This document shows positions 59,655-64,000 of a stretch of 64,000 nucleotides of DNA, piece after piece; positions within the stretch are counted from its first letter, which is position 1; each line of letters begins with the position of its first letter. This stretch comes from Timema cristinae (lineage: Eukaryota > Arthropoda > Insecta > Phasmatodea > Timematidae): NCBI GenBank assembly GCA_039000515.1, contig JBCFYV010000001.1:36685620-36749619 (forward strand). The letters run 5' to 3'. The translations under genes were made by a program, and so were the position numbers. The notes below the pieces were generated by a model that worked only from the letters and a program-made list of their open reading frames with translations, was not told the DNA's origin and searched no databases.

Positions 59655-59908
59655 CTCCCCTGGGTTATATGGTTAACTAACACCAAATTTCATGTTGGGC
59701 TAAAATGAAAGGAGGGGAAAGATAAAGGTTTTTCGAATCCCAGTTTTTTAAACGGGGGTGGTTTTCAATAAAGGGTTTTCTACCTCCCTCTACAAAAAGA
59801 GGGTTAGCTTAAAAAAAATTTTTACCCTTCCAAGTCTAAACCCAAATTTTAGCAAATTATTTTCTTAAGGTAAAAACCCAAGGGGTAGTAAGACCGGTGT
59901 GGGGAAAA
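59655..59908 (+). repeat. SINE-B copy in distorted sequence
   Basis: GGGTTATATGGTTAACTAAC (head), AAGGTTTTTCGAATCCC (B box), TTCTACCTCCCTCTAC (body), AGAGGGTTAGCTTAA and GGGGTAGTAAGACCGGTG (shared 3' end) are in SINE-B order. Confidence 0.75.
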
Positions 59909-61952
59909 AAAATTTAACGTTTCATCATTTATGGCCACAAATTTTAAACCCAAGGGAAAATACTTGCTAGCAAAAAAATTCGTATTTCATAAATTTTTTG
60001 AAAAAAAAGGGGTTTTCCCAAAACCCGAGTTAATTTTGAAAGTTTTTACTGTCGTGGGGGCGGGGTGGTGTTTTTTTTCCACTTGCGAAGTGTTTTAAAT
60101 TTGAAAAACATGTAAACCATGATTTTCCCGGGGAGTGTTTTAAAGGGCTTTGGGTTTTTTTTTTTATCCCAGCAAAACCCTTTATGAAAAGATACTAATA
60201 AAATTTTTAAGGACTATTTTTGGTTTTGGTGATCTGAAAAACATTTTTTTTGGTTTTATTGGGAAACCCTTTTTCCAGTTTTTTTGTTTCTAGGTTGTTA
60301 AAAAAATTTCTGGTTTATATAATTTTTTTTATTCACTACCAATTTATAATTTGGTAGCTTTGTTTATATGAAACTCAAAAATTTACGACCCATTTTCGAT
60401 TCAAATTTTTAAATTTTTTTTTTTCAGATTAAAAAATATTGAAACAATTGAACTCATTGAAATGTTATTTTTTTTTCGCAAAAATTTTTTTATAACAAAA
60501 TATCCCAAAATATTTTAAAGTGCAACCAATAAATTATCTTGTTTTTCCTTATATTTTAAAGGTGTACTTTTTTTATGCCCATCAAACCCAATAATTTTTT
60601 TTTTTAAATTTAAATCCCCAACAAAAAAAAATTTAAAAACCAAATTGTTATTATTTTTTTTAATTTTTTACGGTTTAAAAATTAATTTTAAGGGAATATT
60701 TTTAGTATTTATATGGGTTTTAAATTACATGTATACTTCTTTAAATATTTTTTAAAAAAAATTTTTTTTATGCTATTGATAAATTAATTTAAAATGAAAT
60801 TTTATTTTTTCAGTTTGATATTTTTATTTTAAATGGATAAAACTGGGATCAAACCCATTTGAGCTCAAAGTTTTGGGGAATGTGTTTGTACTTTTCCAAA
60901 TTCAATTTGACAGTTAAAAAATTTTTAAAAAAATTTAAAAATAAATTTTTTAAAAAATTAGAACTAAACCAAATACATTTTTTTATTTGGGGTTTAAACC
61001 CAAAAGTGTACAAAGCAATAAATATATTTTAATCTAAAAACCCATTTTGTAAAAATTTTGGTTTATTTTTTTAAAAAACACTCTCAAAATTTTTGGCAAC
61101 CGAAAGGGCAATAAAGCCCAAATTTGGGGGTTTTTATTTTGCATTTTCAAAAGATCCCCCAGGTGTGGGGTTGGGCAAATAAAAAATTTTCCCCCTTTTT
61201 TGTGGGTAGGGCTTTTATGCGCAAGTTTAAAAATTTAGGAGTTCGAGAGATTGTGTCAAATGAGAAAAATTATGTAGTAGCCCCCACACGTTTCAAAATT
61301 AGGTCCCCTGGTTATTGCCCCAAATCCTTAGGGGCTGGTCATTAAGATAAAATTTTTGCCAGAACTTACCCGCATACCCTTTTAAGCTTCCTTCAAAATA
61401 TTCTTAAAGGGGGAAGTTTTTTATGGCAGTTCAAAAAATGTTTGGAATATTTATTACAGAAAAATTTTTTTTGGGAAAATTTGAAACGGGATCTTTTTAA
61501 AATTTCCTATGATATTTTTATATCCAGAAATAAAATCATGAACGTGGGTTGTTGGAACATAGGAAAAGCAAAAGGAACTTTTTTAAATTTTTTCATTTGC
61601 CCCACCCCCTTATATTCTTTCGTCCCGGTTTTACCTCGTTTTTAAAGGAGACATTTTTTTGTCCTTGTAAACCCTTTTTTTGGGGAAATTAAATAAAAAT
61701 TTAAAAAAGCCATTTAAAAATGGCAAAGGGTTTTACTTCCTAGAACCCTTTTTTTTAAAAAAATGATAAAAAACCTCAGAAATTTTTCAAAAGTTGATTA
61801 AGACTTTTCCCTTTTTCTTTTAATTAAAAAAATACAAGGGGGGGCAAAACTCCATGGTGTAGCGCACAAGCAATAGATACCTCCCAGGCGGCCTCAGCGG
61901 TTATCGACAAAAGTACACCTTTTTGGCTTTTAAGGGGTGGGCTAGTGCTCAG

Positions 61953-61972
61953 CCCCCCCCCCCCCCCCCCCC
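61953..61972. repeat. (C)20 homopolymer
   Basis: An uninterrupted run of 20 C next to a comparatively clean patch. A long G run also lies at about 57,302-57,315. Confidence 0.9.
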
Positions 61973-64000
61973 ATACGCTTTAATTCATTTTTCCCAAAAC
62001 TGGAGCTCCCATTCATTTATAAGGGAAACCCTTTTTTTGCCCCCAAAATTTAAAAGGGCCTTTTTCCCAGCCACAGCTTAAACAAACATAAGACAAAAAA
62101 AAACCCTAAAATAAACAAAAGAATTATTTCTATAGTTTTTTTTCTCCATATTGAAAGAGAAATTTTTTTGGGCATACACCCCGGGAAAAACATTCTCATC
62201 AAGAATCATTAGTATGTAAATAGGGGGGATAAAAGAGGGGTTTTATTTTTTTGGGAAAATTGTGGATCAAGTTACGAAGAAAATTAAAAATTTTGGGTGG
62301 GGGGAGTGAGGGGGATTAATAGAAAAGGTGGGTCATGTAAGTGGGGAAAAATGTTGTAACTATTTTGTGTGAAAAAGAAAAAACATTAAGATTTGGAATA
62401 AAAAAAGATATAAAATATTCCCTCTTTTGTTTTGTTTATGTTAAAAGGCGAAGGAGTCGAAAAGGATGGGGAAAGGGTGGAGAAATTTAGTGGGGAGGGG
62501 ATTAATACAAAGTTTTTTTTAGATAATGCCCAGTTTTTTGGGCTAAGCGTCAAGTATTTGCGTGTGCGAATGTTTAAAATATGAACCTATTATTTTTCAT
62601 GAAAATTTTTACATTTATATAAATATATTTTGTGTTTTGGGTGTGTTTTTTTTGTATACCCAAACCCTATACACAAAAAAATCAGCAAAAACACCCAAAA
62701 AATGAAATATAGGAAAAATAACTGTTTTCTATATTGAAATTTTTAAAGGCTAAAAAAATTTTTAAAATTAAACTCATTCAAAGGCCAAAAAAATTTCGTA
62801 TTTTAACCAATAAGCACAAGTTACGTCAGGATAAGTTAGAAATTTAAAAATTATTATTTTTTAAAAAAGTATTGAAATTATTTTTTTTTTAAAAAAAATT
62901 TGGCTTTTGGAAATTTTTTGGGTTTTTTAAAAAAAATTAAAGCTATCATTAAATTTAAATTTTAATTCATAATATACATATATTTTTTTTAACTTGAAAC
63001 CAAAAGGGATTATAGGTAAACCTGTAAACACAGGGGTATACATTTCAATCTAGTTACGCGTCATTATCCCCTTTGGGTTATAATTTTAAATTTTAATGGG
63101 AAGGGGAAAGGGTTGTTTTTGTTAATTTTTCCCTCCCTTTGAAAAAAAAAAAAAATTGAAAAAACTTTTAAATTTAGGCCCAAATCACACAAAAAACCAA
63201 AGATCCCCCTTATCCATGGTCATTTATTGGAGTTTGAGGGTTTGGGGATTTAAACCCGACAAAACGTATTTAAAAGTTTGAAAAAAATTTGTATTACAAA
63301 AACTTACAACTGTATATTTTAAATCAAATATTTTAGATTTGGTTAAAAACTCCCCTTTTAAATGAAATGAAACTAAGTTTTTTGAAAAATTTTTTTTAAA
63401 ATAAGGGATAGCGAATCTCACCAATTTAAAATGATCTTAATTATGGAAAAAACCATAAAAAGTACGTAAGTGACCAATTATAAAATTGACATTTTGTTAT
63501 GTTAATTTTTCCCAGTGCCAATTACCCTAATTTAAAATTTTCAAATGTTTTTTTTAATTTTTAAATTGATTGGGATAGAATGATCCCCTTTTTTTAATTT
63601 AGTGAATAAATGTATTTTTTTCAGATAAAAAGTATGATGTTTGAAAGGTGACGTCAAATTTGGGGTATAAGATTAGGCCCCAAAAAGGAAATTTAAGCCT
63701 AAAAGAAAATTATTATTAAAATAAAGGGATGAGTAAAAAATCATTTTTGAAGAAAGTTTCAGTCCCAAATTTCGTCGCTGTTAAATAAATTTTGGGAAAA
63801 TAAAAAGAAAATTTTGGGGAAAAATCAGTCGAGGTCTTAAAAAGATGATGGAGAAGTAATTTTAAAACACGAAAGGGAAAACATTTTTTACAGTTATTTA
63901 TCTAAATAAAAAAGTTTATCAAAAATTTTTAATTTGCGTAGTACCCTACTGGTATATGGGTTTAGTTTCAAATTGTAAATTTTTGAAAAACTGGGTTTAA

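Larger units (their letters stand above)
52866..64000. other. Region of distorted, homopolymer-smeared sequence
   Basis: From about 52,866 runs of 3-6 identical bases dominate (AAAAGGGGCACCCC, TTTAAACCCGGGGGCCC), and lone bases seem to have been replaced by a neighbour. Two SINEs at 55,921 and 59,655 are still readable and show this when compared with clean copies. Patches such as 58,130-58,400, 61,855-61,920 and 62,170-62,220 look less affected. I recognise no gene. All open frames here (for example 55,880-56,443 -, 56,446-56,858 +, 61,124-61,345 +) are unreliable. Confidence 0.8.

Noticed and set aside
1..64000. CRISPR array, operon or other prokaryotic system
   Set aside because: The direct repeats are too long or too few for CRISPR, and nothing resembles bacterial gene order. 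The window is eukaryotic repeat DNA.

Overview
The window is animal nuclear DNA, almost certainly from an arthropod (probably an insect; I cannot name the species). It is very AT-rich, has no bacterial-type gene density, and consists almost entirely of repeats. The arthropod assignment rests on BEL/Pao retrotransposons, a Polinton/Maverick polymerase remnant, several LINE remnants including an RTE-type tail, hAT-type non-autonomous transposons, many tRNA-derived SINEs and one TATA plus TCATTC initiator of the arthropod consensus. I found no intact host protein-coding gene. Nearly every open reading frame here is a shadow or a fragment of a decayed transposable element.

Layout. 1-4,960: AT-rich DNA with a decayed LINE reverse transcriptase (1,780-2,860, +). 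4,968-5,083: the best regulatory candidate, a palindrome, TATA box, initiator and splice-donor-like site in correct spacing. 5,600-8,140: SINEs and an old BEL/Pao fragment (+). 8,150-12,130: mostly featureless. 12,180-18,960: two copies, in opposite orientation, of a repeat called X here, both carrying the same inserted LINE tail, with another LINE remnant (13,730-14,630, -) between them. 20,645-21,745 (-): a broken copy of an unnamed multi-copy invertebrate protein family. 23,063-27,745 (-): a younger BEL/Pao element with recognisable protease, RT, RNase H, integrase and a candidate 3' LTR, but no gag or 5' LTR. 28,189-29,146: a perfect 150-bp inverted repeat whose right arm lies inside a 428-bp hAT-like element. 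33,699-34,342: a second hAT-like element. 37,171-38,105: a B-A-A-B-A tandem repeat. 39,000-41,670: a Polinton-type family B DNA polymerase pseudogene. 45,918-47,230: a third X copy that lacks the LINE tail (empty site) but carries an RTE-type tail. 48,300-52,430: nested and head-to-tail SINEs and two tandem arrays.

From about 52,866 to the end the sequence changes character: isolated bases are replaced by their neighbours, so the text becomes short homopolymer blocks. Two SINE copies inside this part show the distortion when aligned with clean copies earlier in the window. This is most likely low-quality assembly consensus, not biology, and reading frames there should not be trusted.

SINE names used here: SINE-A (head contains TGGCGGTCTAGGGG), SINE-B (head contains GGTGTAGTTGGCTAACT), SINE-C (head contains GGCCGAACGGTCTAAGG), SINE-D (separate body), SINE-E (one copy). 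A, B and C have different tRNA-like heads but share a 3' end containing GTAGTAAGACGCGGTG followed by (TAA)n, which suggests that one LINE machinery mobilised all three.
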